The position numbers and the translations under genes were made by a program. Below, in pieces: positions 8,791-19,772 of a DNA stretch of 64,000 nucleotides; the first letter of the stretch is position 1, and each line of letters starts with the position of its first letter. The notes beneath the pieces were generated by a model. The model was not told the origin of the DNA and searched no databases. It saw only the letters and a program-made list of their open reading frames with translations. Source of the stretch: Paenibacillus hamazuiensis (GTDB lineage: Bacteria > Bacillota > Bacilli > Paenibacillales > NBRC-103111); NCBI RefSeq assembly GCF_023276405.1, contig NZ_JALRMO010000001.1:1798001-1862000 (forward strand), in the 5' to 3' direction.

Positions 8791-9540
8791 TTACACAGTG
8801 ATACTCATCATATCGCAAGCAAGCTCCACCTTGGACTTTGCAGCGTCGCTGCTGCCGGCCAGCACCTCTCCGTATGGCTCTCCGTCCGTAAGGTGAACGG
8901 CATACACTTTTCCGATGCGGTCTATAGGATAAAAAGCGAGCAAATCCTCCAGGCTCGTATGCGTGCTCATCCGGCCCCGGGCCCTCGTTGCTTCGTGAAT
9001 GAGCACATCGATTCGCGGCTGATTGGCGATCCATTCGTTCGGACCCGTGTCCGCAGAATAAATAAGCACTTGACCGCCGTTCTGGACCGCGATGCCGGAA
9101 GCGGGTACGCCATGCAGACTCTGGAACGTGGAAATGCGGAAATCCGGCTGGTCGACAATGACATTCTCTTGCTCCCATTCATACGGACGGATCACGATAT
9201 CGAACCCGATCGGCCATTCCGCCGCTTGATAGCTTTGCAAAATGCTGCGCAGCTGAGCTTCGTTGGGCTGCGGACAGAAAAGCGTCAGCGGTTCCTTCCT
9301 CCCCGCGATCCACATTCCCCAAAGCAGGGAGGGCAGGCCGTAAATATGATCGACATGAAAATGCGTAAAAATGACGCCTTTGATGCGGTCTATCGGGATG
9401 GAAGCCTGCTTCAGCTTGCCGAGCGGATTTCCGCCTACGTCGACCATCCAGCTCTCCTCGTTGTTTTGCAGCAAAAGATAAGTATTGTCCCTTTCTTTGC
9501 TGCCTGCCGCACTTGCGGTTCCCATAAAAAATACGTTCAT
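8791..9540 (-). CDS. MBL-fold metallo-hydrolase (ribonuclease Z-like)
   Basis: A 249-residue metallo-beta-lactamase-fold protein. The zinc-binding motif is FTHFHVDHIYGLP near residue 63 (the THxHxDH signature), a later ligand is likely the aspartate in YSADTGPN, and a final histidine is in YAVHLTDGEP. The overall form resembles the RNase Z/ElaC branch or related phosphodiesterases; the substrate is not predictable. The start is ATG 9540, with GGAGG 7 nt upstream on the reverse strand. It stands alone, with opposite-facing neighbours on either side. Confidence 0.85.
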   Translation of the reverse strand: MNVFFMGTASAAGSKERDNTYLLLQNNEESWMVDVGGNPLGKLKQASIPIDRIKGVIFTHFHVDHIYGLPSLLWGMWIAGRKEPLTLFCPQPNEAQLRSILQSYQAAEWPIGFDIVIRPYEWEQENVIVDQPDFRISTFQSLHGVPASGIAVQNGGQVLIYSADTGPNEWIANQPRIDVLIHEATRARGRMSTHTSLEDLLAFYPIDRIGKVYAVHLTDGEPYGEVLAGSSDAAKSKVELACDMMSITV

Positions 9541-9749
9541 GATGTATCCTCCGGATCGTTCATATTCGAAACGATTATACATCCTCGGTTAAGTGGACAC
9601 AAGGAACAAATACGCTTGAAACGGAGTACAGTCGAGAGTGGTTGCCAACACGCAAGCGGTCCATTACGATAGTGATATGGCTGCATTATTGCGAGGCGAA
9701 GCTTGGCTAAAGGCCGGATATGAAACATCAGAGAAAAGGAGTGCCTGAA

Positions 9750-10376
9750 TTGACCCGATTTTACATCGTTCGGCATGGGGAAACGGAATGGAATTACGAT
9801 CATAACCGGTATTGCGGAAAGACGAATATTTCGATTTCGGATACCGGAGCGCAGCAGGCCCGCAAAACGGCCGAGTTTTTGGCCGGTACGCCGCTGGACG
9901 CCATATATGCATCTACATTGAAGCGGGCGCAGGAAACCGCCGAGCCGATCGCCAAGGTACACGGTATTGACGTGCGGACGGATTCTCGGCTTGAAGAGGT
10001 GGATTTTGGCCTGTGGGAAGGTTTGAGAGGCGACGAAATTCGTTCCCGTTACCCCGATGCCTGGCGATTGTGGTGCGAGCAGCCTGAAACGAACGCCGCC
10101 GGCTCCACCGGAGAAACCGCCCGTCAAGTGTTCGAGCGAATGAATTCGTTTTTCGAGGAAACGGCATTACATAATCCGGACGGGCGGATTCTTGCCGTCA
10201 GCCACAGCACGGCGATCCGCATATATTTGGCCGGGGTGCTGTCCATGCCGTTTCGCGCGTACCGCCAGCTGGTCCAGAGCAACACCGGCATCGCCGTTGT
10301 GGAAACATCGTCTGAAGGAATGCGCCTTACGCAGTTTAATTGCCGCTACGATTCGTTCGCCGCTAAGGTGCCGTAG
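9750..10376 (+). CDS. Histidine phosphatase family protein (phosphoglycerate mutase-like)
   Basis: A 208-residue protein of the histidine phosphatase superfamily. The N-terminal FYIVRHGETEWN carries the RHG catalytic motif, which becomes phosphorylated on histidine. The second histidine is in AVSHSTAIRIY, and YASTLKRAQETAEPI and VDFGLWEG are family segments. It could be a broad-specificity phosphatase of the PhoE or CobC type. TTG 9750 is chosen over ATG 9720 because AAAGGAG lies immediately upstream of it at 9735-9741. Confidence 0.88.
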   Translation: MTRFYIVRHGETEWNYDHNRYCGKTNISISDTGAQQARKTAEFLAGTPLDAIYASTLKRAQETAEPIAKVHGIDVRTDSRLEEVDFGLWEGLRGDEIRSRYPDAWRLWCEQPETNAAGSTGETARQVFERMNSFFEETALHNPDGRILAVSHSTAIRIYLAGVLSMPFRAYRQLVQSNTGIAVVETSSEGMRLTQFNCRYDSFAAKVP

Positions 10377-10394
10377 ACCCGGCGGTAAAAACAA

Positions 10395-10446
10395 AACGAA
10401 GGAGCAAGCCGATCCTTGGCCGGATTCGGGCTGTTCCTTCGTTTTT
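10395..10446. terminator. Bidirectional terminator between phosphatase and HPr-like gene
   Basis: A long imperfect stem has outer arms AACGAAGGAGCA and TGTTCCTTCGTT, followed by six T on the + strand and A-rich sequence on the other side, so it can serve both convergent genes. Confidence 0.8.
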
Positions 10447-10713
10447 TCACGAAAGAGAAGGTTTCTCGAGCAGTTCGCTGATGAAATCGATCGCTTCCTT
10501 CTCGTCCGGCCCCTTGGTCACGAGGGTAATCTTGGTGCCTTTCTCAATCGGTACGAGCATCATGCCGAGCAAGCTTTTCATATCGACTTCCACTTGATGG
10601 TCCGTGATGTAACGGATTTTAATGTCGGAGCTGAACTGATTCGCTTCTCTTGTAAGCCTTTGCAGATCTTCTTTTTCAAAGTTTTTTGGAATTTCCAGGT
10701 CGTGAACTCTCAT
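10447..10713 (-). CDS. HPr-family protein without the active-site histidine
   Basis: An 88-residue protein that aligns with HPr/Crh from about residue 20 on: ANQFSSD, the regulatory-serine region MKSLLGMM (serine about residue 47, equivalent to Ser46) and the C-terminal EKEAIDFISELLE helix. The GxHARPA phosphorylation loop of HPr is replaced by FEKEDLQRLTRE, with neither the His of HPr nor the Gln of Crh. It therefore cannot act as an ordinary sugar-PTS phosphocarrier; a Crh-like regulatory role through HPr kinase and CcpA is possible but unproven. It stands alone and convergent with the phosphatase. Confidence 0.8.
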   Translation of the reverse strand: MRVHDLEIPKNFEKEDLQRLTREANQFSSDIKIRYITDHQVEVDMKSLLGMMLVPIEKGTKITLVTKGPDEKEAIDFISELLEKPSLS

Positions 10714-10902
10714 ACGTATTCGTCCTCCGCAAAAGATGACCGATTGCCAGCAGCCTGAGGTCAGTAAGTTTGATTGATGCCATCCTTCATATTATAGCAA
10801 GATTTGCTTCCGTTGGGGATAGTTATTGATATTGTTCCTTCGATCAAGATGAACTATATTTATTCATAGGGCATGACATTAAACGAAAAGAGATGATATT
10901 TC

Positions 10903-11469
10903 ATGGCACCACGGTTTTGCATGGATTGCGGCAGCCCGCTCGAGCTGCGCAATATCGGAGGGACGGAGAGAAACGCCTGCACCAAGTGCAGCTTCGTGCA
11001 TTGGGGCAACTACAGCATCGGCGTGGGAGCGCTTGTGCAGCGGGAAGGCAAGGTGCTGCTTGTCCGCAGAGCGATCGAGCCCGGCAAAGGAAACTGGACG
11101 AACCCGGGCGGGTACATCGAGCAGCACGAGCCGATCGAGCAGACGATCGAAAGGGAAGTGAAGGAAGAGGCGAACGTGACGGCAAAAGTAAAAGGCATCG
11201 TCGCGCTCCGCGATCAGCCGCGCGACGTTCATAACGTCTACATCGCGTTTACGATGGATTATGTGGACGGCGAGCCGGTTCCGGACGGTACGGAGGTCGA
11301 TGCAGCCGGTTTTTTCAGCCTGGAGGAGATGAAGGATATGCAGGTCGCCGGATTTACCCGGTGGCTCGTCGATATAGCATTGAACGGGGACGGGACCGGA
11401 CTTTACGAGGATCGCGCGCCGATCGGGTCGTTTAACGGTACGGGATTTTCCATTTTACGCCGCGGGTAA
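10903..11469 (+). CDS. NUDIX hydrolase with N-terminal zinc ribbon
   Basis: A 188-residue protein. The N-terminus has a four-cysteine zinc ribbon (FCMDCGSPLE and NACTKCSF). The NUDIX box GGYIEQHEPIEQTIEREVKE followed by EA (about residues 69-90) fits GX5EX7REUXEEXGU. The fold suggests hydrolysis of a nucleoside diphosphate derivative, and zinc-ribbon NUDIX proteins include NADH pyrophosphatases. The start is ATG 10903. It is followed after 32 bp by an MFS transporter on the same strand, possibly co-transcribed. Confidence 0.88.
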   Translation: MAPRFCMDCGSPLELRNIGGTERNACTKCSFVHWGNYSIGVGALVQREGKVLLVRRAIEPGKGNWTNPGGYIEQHEPIEQTIEREVKEEANVTAKVKGIVALRDQPRDVHNVYIAFTMDYVDGEPVPDGTEVDAAGFFSLEEMKDMQVAGFTRWLVDIALNGDGTGLYEDRAPIGSFNGTGFSILRRG

Positions 11470-11501
11470 CGGACAGCAAGATTTTAGAGGAGATGACGAG
11501 A

Positions 11502-12704
11502 ATGAGCATCACACCCCAGATCAAGCGGGTGCTTTTGATGAACGCGGCGTCGAACATTATTTTCAACTACATCGGCATATTTGTGAATTTGTATATTTGG
11601 GAAAGCGCGAAGCAAATCAAGGATGTGACGTGGTTCAATCTCGTCATGTTCATTTCATGGAGCATTGCATTTGCGGTCGGGGCGCGGCTTTTGTCTGCGT
11701 TTTCGACCCGTTTTCTGATTCGCACCGTTGCACTGAGCGGCACGGCGACATTTTTGCTTCTGTCGTTTCTGCATTTGGATAACCGGGTGCTCTGGATCGC
11801 GATTATAGCCGTGCCGGTCGGCATCATGTGGGGATTTTACGCATCGGCGCAAAACATTACGCTCAGCGTGTTCGGCAGGGGAAAAGATTTCGAAGGATAC
11901 TTTTCGTATGCCAGCATAATAGGCCAGGCCGTGTCGATCCTCAATCCGGTCGTGTTCGCTCTCGTCATCAAGTGGGTCGGCTACAACGGCTCGTTTTTGC
12001 TTATGTTTCTGTTCGTCATTTTGCTTCTTGTCGTCTCTTTTTCCATTCCGCCCATCACGCTGGCGAAGGAACCGGAGCCGTTATTCCGCAATATGTCGTT
12101 TTCCAAAGTGTTTTGTTATCCCGCAATCCGCTGGATGGTGCCTTCCTGTCTCGCGGCAGGCGTATTTCTGCAATTTCAGGCATTGTTTGCGATCATTTTT
12201 ACTTTTTCGGTATCGAGCGATAAACTCGTCATCGCGCTGCTTAATGTGATGTACGCGTTATCTTCGATCGGATCGATGTTTTTGTACCGGCGGCTGCAAA
12301 TTCAAAACGGAATTTGGCTCGCCATCGGCATGGCATCGATGTGCATCGGCTTTTTGTGCGCGCTTCTGCAGCATTCCTTTTTTTTGGTGATCTCCAACAT
12401 CCTGACGACAATAGGGTTGTTTTATTTCGGCACCGTATGGAATACCGGTCAATTTAAAATCATAAGCAAACATACGGCGATCGAACAGGCGCGAATATTT
12501 CTGTGGCGCGAATGGTTTTTAAACGTAACCCGGATCCTGCTTCTGGTATCCGCCATGTTCGTTAAAGATTTTCAAGGCGGGTATTTTATTGCGCTTATGA
12601 TCGCGGCTATGGCATGCGCTTTGCTCGTTCCGCTGTTTTCCGGTAAAAGCGCAGCTTCGGAGGAGAATCGTCAGCAAGGGGTGCAGCTGCCCTCGGGCCA
12701 TTAG
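11502..12704 (+). CDS. MFS transporter
   Basis: A 400-residue protein with about twelve hydrophobic segments over its whole length and short charged loops, consistent with a major facilitator permease of the cytoplasmic membrane. No substrate-specific motif was recognised. ATG 11502 is chosen because GAGGAG lies 8 nt upstream; the ATG at 11493 directly abuts that ribosome site. Confidence 0.8.
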   Translation: MSITPQIKRVLLMNAASNIIFNYIGIFVNLYIWESAKQIKDVTWFNLVMFISWSIAFAVGARLLSAFSTRFLIRTVALSGTATFLLLSFLHLDNRVLWIAIIAVPVGIMWGFYASAQNITLSVFGRGKDFEGYFSYASIIGQAVSILNPVVFALVIKWVGYNGSFLLMFLFVILLLVVSFSIPPITLAKEPEPLFRNMSFSKVFCYPAIRWMVPSCLAAGVFLQFQALFAIIFTFSVSSDKLVIALLNVMYALSSIGSMFLYRRLQIQNGIWLAIGMASMCIGFLCALLQHSFFLVISNILTTIGLFYFGTVWNTGQFKIISKHTAIEQARIFLWREWFLNVTRILLLVSAMFVKDFQGGYFIALMIAAMACALLVPLFSGKSAASEENRQQGVQLPSGH

Positions 12705-12893
12705 CGATTTTTCGAACGAAACTCAGCAGCCTGATCTTAGCAATCGAAAAATCTCCTATCCGGCGGTGCGAACAATGCTTTTGCGCCCGATCGGAAGCGG
12801 AGGTTTTATTTTTTCCCCCAATTGCCGTCAAGTTATGGTACAATAAAAACATCATTGTTCACGTGTTCATAACGACAACAAGGGGACTTCGTC

Positions 12894-13904
12894 ATGTATC
12901 CATTCCTGTTTCGCCTCAACAAAAAGCTGGAAAAAATCATGCCGTTGATCACGCCGACCGCAGTCTGTTTGGGCGTGATTTTTTCCGCCACGCTTCAGCC
13001 TTATTCGTTTCTTGTGCCCTGGATATTTGCTTTAATCACCTTTTCGGGCAGTCTCGGATCGAATTTTAAAGATTTGACCCGGGTCATCATGCATCCGGTT
13101 CCGCTGCTCACCTGTATGGCTTTGCTCCATCTGGTCATGCCGCTGGTCGCGCTTGTTACCGGGCATATCGTGTTTGCCGGGGATTCGCTGACGATCACCG
13201 GGCTCCTGCTTGCGTTTGCAATCCCGACAGGAATCATCAGCTTCATGTGGGTGTCTATTTACAAGGGCAACATTGCGTTTACGCTTTCGTTGATTTTGAT
13301 CGATACGCTGCTGTCCCCCTTCCTTGTTCCATTTACGATGCACCTTCTTGTAGGAGCGGATGTAAAGATCGACACGCTGGGTATGATGAAGGGGCTGCTG
13401 TGGATGGTTGTGTTTCCTTCCGTGCTCGGCATGGTGCTGAACGGATGGACGAAGGGGAAAATCAAGGAGAAGCTCGGCGTGCCGCTGTCTCCGGTCTCGA
13501 AAATTTCGCTCGGCGTCGTAGTGGCGATCAACAGCTCGCTTGTCGCTCCTTACTTGAAATTGTTTAACGCCAAGCTGTTCGTCATCTTCATCACTGTGCT
13601 CCTTATCGCGATATCGTCCTATGCGATCGGTTGGCTTGTGGCGAAGCTGATGGGTTGGGACCGCAGCATTGTCGTCGCAATGACGTTCAACAGCGGGATG
13701 CGCAATATTAGCGCTGGAGCCGTGCTGGCGACCACTTATTTCCCGGCGGCGGTGGCGATGCCGGTTATTATTTGCATGCTGTTTCAGCAAATCCTCGCAT
13801 CGTTTTACGCTTTCCTGCTGCGCTCCCGCTACGGCATGGGCACGGAGCCGCCGTCCTCCACGATTGCCGCTTCTGCGGGAAACGGCGGCAGACTGAGCGG
13901 CTGA
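12894..13904 (+). CDS. Bile acid:sodium symporter family (BASS) transporter
   Basis: A 336-residue membrane protein with about nine to ten hydrophobic segments. Segments typical of the family include ITFSGSLGSNFKDL, the PTGIISFMWVSIYKGN helix break, and MTFNSGMRNISAGAVLA near residue 265, the sodium-site-like region. In bacteria such proteins move organic anions with sodium; the substrate is unknown. The start is ATG 12894, after AAGGGG. A TACAAT hexamer lies about 55 bp upstream, without a clear -35. Confidence 0.85.
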   Translation: MYPFLFRLNKKLEKIMPLITPTAVCLGVIFSATLQPYSFLVPWIFALITFSGSLGSNFKDLTRVIMHPVPLLTCMALLHLVMPLVALVTGHIVFAGDSLTITGLLLAFAIPTGIISFMWVSIYKGNIAFTLSLILIDTLLSPFLVPFTMHLLVGADVKIDTLGMMKGLLWMVVFPSVLGMVLNGWTKGKIKEKLGVPLSPVSKISLGVVVAINSSLVAPYLKLFNAKLFVIFITVLLIAISSYAIGWLVAKLMGWDRSIVVAMTFNSGMRNISAGAVLATTYFPAAVAMPVIICMLFQQILASFYAFLLRSRYGMGTEPPSSTIAASAGNGGRLSG

Positions 13905-13933
13905 TGCCGCGATTGGATGGCGCAAAACGCACG

Positions 13934-13985
13934 AACCCCCCGGACCGAGCTTTCGTCTCGATACGGGGGGTTGGTTTATTTTAAA
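13934..13985. terminator. Terminator between convergent genes
   Basis: AACCCCCCG pairs with CGGGGGGTT around a long loop and is followed by GGTTTATTTT. It serves the transporter and probably also the opposing secreted-protein gene. Confidence 0.75.
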
Positions 13986-13990
13986 AGGCG

Positions 13991-14839
13991 TTAGCCTTGA
14001 ACGCGGTCACTGTAGCCGGACGTTTCCACAGCTTTCCTGATTGCATCCTGTGCTTTCGTAATCAGCTGCGAGGCTTGATCACCGGTGATCAGCTCCTGCG
14101 ATGCCGCATTTTGAATGTTAAGCTCAGCATATTCCATCAGCTTGTTCAGCAGCCCCTCTTCGCCGAGATCGGTCTTTTTGGCGAGGCTTGCCAGCGAATC
14201 TCCGTTATTCAAAGCGTCTCTCACGTCAATCCAGTCCATATCCAAATATTGCGAGGAAAGAGCTACGATTTTATCCAATCCGAGATCGATGTTTTTCGCC
14301 GGATCCGCGGCTGCGGAGGACGCATCCGAAGCGGCTGCCGCCGATTTCGGTTCCTGATAGCCTGCGGTGTTTACGATTTCTTTGACTTTGGCGTTTACGG
14401 CCGATTTCAGTTGATCGGCTTGTTCGCTGGTCAGCTTTTCGCTCGCCAAAGCGTTATCGATCTCTGTGACGGAGATATTTGTCAGCCGGGCTACGAAATC
14501 GTCCGCGTCAAACCCTGCACTTTTGGCGACATCCACCAAGCTGCTTCCCGCTCTCAGCTGCTCGATCAGGTCCCCATAGTCATCGAAATCGAGGAAAACG
14601 GCGCTGTTCTGAACGATCTGATCCAAGTGAAGATCAATGCCGGCTTGCTTGGCAATATCGAGTGCGTTGGCGCCGGCAGCGGCAGGTGTTGCAGCAGCTC
14701 CAGAAGTTCCAGAAGTTCCGGCGGCTGCGGATGCTTCCTCCGCAAAAGCTTTTGGCGAGAAGGTGCTGCCCAGAGCTCCTCCGAGCAGCAATGCAGCTGT
14801 CAATGTAGTAACGATCGCTTTTTTGTTTCTCCGATTCAT
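13991..14839 (-). CDS. Secreted protein with two homologous helical domains, function unknown
   Basis: A 282-residue protein. A signal peptide is seen (MNRRNKK, a hydrophobic stretch, then AFAEEA with a likely signal peptidase cut after AFA). An Ala/Gly/Thr-rich linker (about residues 38-55) and two related segments of about 85 residues follow. Both contain a helix starting LDFDDYGDLIEQL or LDMDWIDVRDAL, then GSSLVDVAK or GDSLASLAK, then LTSEQADQLK or ITGDQASQLI, ending in TAGY or TSGY. I do not recognise the family. The repeated DSLxxLAK and SEQADQL motifs suggest an internal duplication. It sits alone behind its own AAGGTGGAG ribosome site. Confidence 0.75.
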   Translation of the reverse strand: MNRRNKKAIVTTLTAALLLGGALGSTFSPKAFAEEASAAAGTSGTSGAAATPAAAGANALDIAKQAGIDLHLDQIVQNSAVFLDFDDYGDLIEQLRAGSSLVDVAKSAGFDADDFVARLTNISVTEIDNALASEKLTSEQADQLKSAVNAKVKEIVNTAGYQEPKSAAAASDASSAAADPAKNIDLGLDKIVALSSQYLDMDWIDVRDALNNGDSLASLAKKTDLGEEGLLNKLMEYAELNIQNAASQELITGDQASQLITKAQDAIRKAVETSGYSDRVQG

Positions 14840-15002
14840 GGTTCTCTCCACCTTATCCTTTTTATATGTATGGCTCCTTACATTTCCTAATGTAAATCTC
14901 AAATATGAAAAGAAGATGACGATAAACTTAATGACGGCTAAAAAATACCTTAATATAAGATTAAACCATTTACGGACAAACCGAGACGAAAGGCGGAGAA
15001 GT

Positions 15003-15662
15003 ATGGTCAAAACAATAGGCTGCCTTCATGCACATCATAACAACATTCCGGGCATTGAAAGAACCTTAGGAAGCGATTACCGGCTCGTTCATTATGTAGA
15101 TCCGGGATTTATTCCTTGGCTGAATGGCAAAGAGCGGCAGCAACATGAGCTGCGCATATATATGGAGCGCCAGCTGGAGTGGATTGGCGGATATCCTGCC
15201 GATGCCATTCTGCTCACATGCACAAATTATATCGCCGCGATGGACGAAGTTCGGCCCCGCACGCCGTGCCCTGTTGCTGCCATCGACGAGCCGTTTATGA
15301 CATCGCTGTTCGAGTCGGAAGGCCCTGTCCGCATCTTGTTTACCAACCCGGCTACGGTGCAAGGAACGATGAGGAGGTTAAGGATGTTCGCGGATCGGCG
15401 AGGGGTTCGTCCGGATGTGGAAGCGTCGGTGATCGAACGATCTTTCGAGCTATTTATGGAAGGAAAAGAGGGAGAGTATCTCGAATTGGTCGCCGAGCAT
15501 ATTCGCCGGCAGCCGGCAAGCCGACTTGCCGTAGGCCAGCTGTCGATGACAGCCGCCGCCGAACGAATCGAACGCGAGACGGGAAGACGGATCGAACACC
15601 CGCTCAAGGAGCTGAAGAATCATATGGATCGGTTGATGGGCAAAACTGACCCGTCTCCGTGA
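15003..15662 (+). CDS. Conserved protein, possible Asp/Glu racemase-like fold
   Basis: A 219-residue protein of unknown function. The segment ILLTCTNYIAAMDE near residue 78 resembles the cysteine-containing motif of the Asp/Glu/hydantoin racemase superfamily. The C-terminal VGQLSMTAAAERIERETGR segment resembles the second half of the fold, but the second catalytic cysteine is not evident. The start is ATG 15003, about 7 nt after GGCGGAG. The frame is open to 14637, but that extension covers the opposing gene. Assignment is tentative. Confidence 0.6.
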   Translation: MVKTIGCLHAHHNNIPGIERTLGSDYRLVHYVDPGFIPWLNGKERQQHELRIYMERQLEWIGGYPADAILLTCTNYIAAMDEVRPRTPCPVAAIDEPFMTSLFESEGPVRILFTNPATVQGTMRRLRMFADRRGVRPDVEASVIERSFELFMEGKEGEYLELVAEHIRRQPASRLAVGQLSMTAAAERIERETGRRIEHPLKELKNHMDRLMGKTDPSP

Positions 15663-15795
15663 TATTTGCGTAACCATTGTGCATTATCTTTTAAATTGTC
15701 CCTCGGCAAACCCATGCGAAGCAAAAGCGGCAGCGTCAAGAACGCAAGAAACAAGAACAGAACGCGACCGTTAGCAGTTGATGTACCCTTTGAGC

Positions 15796-15817
15796 GGACC
15801 TTGCAGGTCCTTTTTTT
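15796..15817 (+). terminator. Rho-independent terminator
   Basis: GGACC-TTGCA-GGTCC followed by seven T, upstream of yidD. It is about 130 bp after the preceding gene and has no other gene to serve. Confidence 0.7.
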
Positions 15818-15899
15818 GTTGTGATATGATGATCTTTAATTGATTGTACTGCGGTTGCTGCAACGATTTAGGGGTGATTACCTCAGGAAGGAACGAACC

Positions 15900-16124
15900 A
15901 TGGTAAAGCTGCTGACCGGAGCCGTTCTTTTTTACCGTAAATGCATATCCCCGCTAAAGCCGCCGACGTGCCGGTTTTATCCGACGTGCTCCGAGTATGC
16001 GCTTGTCGCTTTGGAGCGTCACGGCGCGCTCAAAGGCTCCTGGCTTGCGGCAAAACGAATTTGCAAATGCCATCCGTTCCATCCGGGGGGCATCGACCAC
16101 GTCCCTCCGCCGGATCCCGAATAG
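15900..16124 (+). CDS. yidD: Membrane protein insertion efficiency factor YidD
   Basis: A 74-residue protein with the highly conserved YidD core: [19 protein letters not shown] and [15 protein letters not shown]. It is thought to assist YidC-dependent membrane insertion at the inner membrane. The length matches the short Gram-positive form. The start is ATG 15900 after AGGAAGGA; the upstream in-frame extension to 15840 lacks conservation. Confidence 0.95.
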   Translation: MVKLLTGAVLFYRKCISPLKPPTCRFYPTCSEYALVALERHGALKGSWLAAKRICKCHPFHPGGIDHVPPPDPE

Positions 16125-16151
16125 ATGAGCGTTGGATGTACACCAGCAGAC

Positions 16152-16181
16152 TTGACAAGAGAGGGTTGTCTTCGATATATT
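16152..16181 (+). promoter_or_regulatory. SigA-type promoter of the metG T-box transcript
   Basis: TTGACA (16152-16157) and TATATT (16176-16181) are separated by 18 nt, placing the start of transcription near 16188. Confidence 0.65.
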
Positions 16182-16189
16182 TGGCTAAT

Positions 16190-18504
<2,315 letters not shown>

Positions 18505-18509
18505 TATAT

Positions 18510-18523
18510 GTTAACGTGAACAA
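18510..18523. promoter_or_regulatory. LacI-type operator-like palindrome, second copy
   Basis: TGTTAACGTGAACA is identical to the site before uxaC at 6925-6938. It lies 36 bp upstream of the dehydrogenase start and just after the metG stop. Confidence 0.55.
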
Positions 18524-18558
18524 TGTTATTTACCATTATCCATTCATGGGAGGCAGTT

Positions 18559-19635
18559 ATGGTACAAAAAAGCGACGGTATGAACTACGCTCCGCAGGGC
18601 AAGCCCAATCCGGTCGTATCCAAAGGCGAGTTCGCTTTTGCCGCGGTCGCGCTCGATCACGGGCACATTTACGGCATGTGCAACGGTTTGGTCGAAGCCG
18701 GAGCCGATCTGGTAAAGGTGTACGACCCGGACCCGGCCAAAGTGGACGCATTCGTCCAGAAATTCCCTCAAGCGCAAGCTGCAGCATCGCTCGATGAAAT
18801 TTTGCAGGATCCGAACATCAAGCTGGTTGCCGCTGCCGCCGTTCCAAGCGAAAGAGGTCCGCTCGGCGTCCGCGTCATGAAACACGGCAAAGACTATTTC
18901 ACGGACAAGACGCCGTTCACCAAGCTGGAACAGCTGGAGGAAGCGCGTGCGACGGTTAAGGAGACGGGCCGCAAGTACATGGTTTACTACAGCGAACGGC
19001 TTCACGTGGAAAGTGCGGTGTTCGCCGGACAGCTGATCCAGCAAGGAGCGATCGGCCGCGTCGTACAGACGCTGGGCACCGGCCCGCACCGATTAAATGC
19101 GCCGAGCCGTCCGGAATGGTTTTTCAAGCATGAGAAGTACGGAGGCATTCTTTGCGATATCGGAAGCCACCAGATCGAACAGTTTTTGTTTTATACCGGC
19201 GCGAAGGACGCGAAGGTTATTTCGAGCCGCGTAGCGAACTACAACAACAAGCAGTATCCGGAGCTCGAGGACTTCGGCGATGCGACACTCGTGGCCGACA
19301 ACGGTGCAACCAGCTATTTCCGCGTCGACTGGCTGACTCCGAACGGTCTCGGCACCTGGGGAGACGGCCGGATGATCATTCTCGGTACGGACGGATATAT
19401 CGAGCTGCGCAAATACATCGATATCGCGCGCGAATCGAGCGGCAACCATCTCTACCTGGTCAACCATGAAGGAGAAAAGCACTATTCGCTTAGCGGTCAG
19501 GTCGGGTATCCGTTTTTCGGCCAGCTCATTCTCGACTGCATCAACCGTACGGAAAACGCGATGACGCAGGAGCATGCCTTTAAGGCGGCCGAGCTTTGCC
19601 TGCTCGCTCAAAAGCAAGCGATTCGCGTCGAATAA
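18559..19635 (+). CDS. Gfo/Idh/MocA family oxidoreductase
   Basis: A 358-residue NAD(P)-dependent dehydrogenase. The N-terminal Rossmann region starts FAAVALDHGHIYGMCNGL. The family EKP motif appears as TDKTPF (about residue 118), and GGILCDIGSHQIEQF (about residue 197) is the catalytic segment. The start is ATG 18559 with GGGAGG about 6 nt upstream; the ORF is open to 18523 without a ribosome site. The shared operator with uxaC suggests a role in sugar-acid metabolism (inference). It shares little detail with the other family member at 268. Confidence 0.88.
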   Translation: MVQKSDGMNYAPQGKPNPVVSKGEFAFAAVALDHGHIYGMCNGLVEAGADLVKVYDPDPAKVDAFVQKFPQAQAAASLDEILQDPNIKLVAAAAVPSERGPLGVRVMKHGKDYFTDKTPFTKLEQLEEARATVKETGRKYMVYYSERLHVESAVFAGQLIQQGAIGRVVQTLGTGPHRLNAPSRPEWFFKHEKYGGILCDIGSHQIEQFLFYTGAKDAKVISSRVANYNNKQYPELEDFGDATLVADNGATSYFRVDWLTPNGLGTWGDGRMIILGTDGYIELRKYIDIARESSGNHLYLVNHEGEKHYSLSGQVGYPFFGQLILDCINRTENAMTQEHAFKAAELCLLAQKQAIRVE

Positions 19636-19658
19636 AACTTTATATTTATGCACAAGGA

Positions 19659-19702
19659 AGCACCTTGACCGCCGATCGATCGGCTGGCCGGGTGCTTTTT
19701 TG
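19659..19702 (+). terminator. Rho-independent terminator
   Basis: AGCACC...GGGTGCT with an inner CCGATCGATCGG palindrome and six T after it, downstream of the dehydrogenase. Confidence 0.85.
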
Positions 19703-19772
19703 CGTGTGACGGATTCTTTTCACGTCATGAGGATTGATTTATAATAAAAATAACAGCCCGAGGAGAATGGGA

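Noticed and set aside
12748-12817. Possible terminator after the MFS gene
   Set aside because: Arms AAAATCTCC/GGAGGTTTT pair, but the loop is very large and the case is weak.
12857-12870. TGTTCACGTGTTCA before the BASS transporter as a third copy of the uxaC operator
   Set aside because: The left half matches apart from one base but the right half does not complete the palindrome, so the match is too weak.
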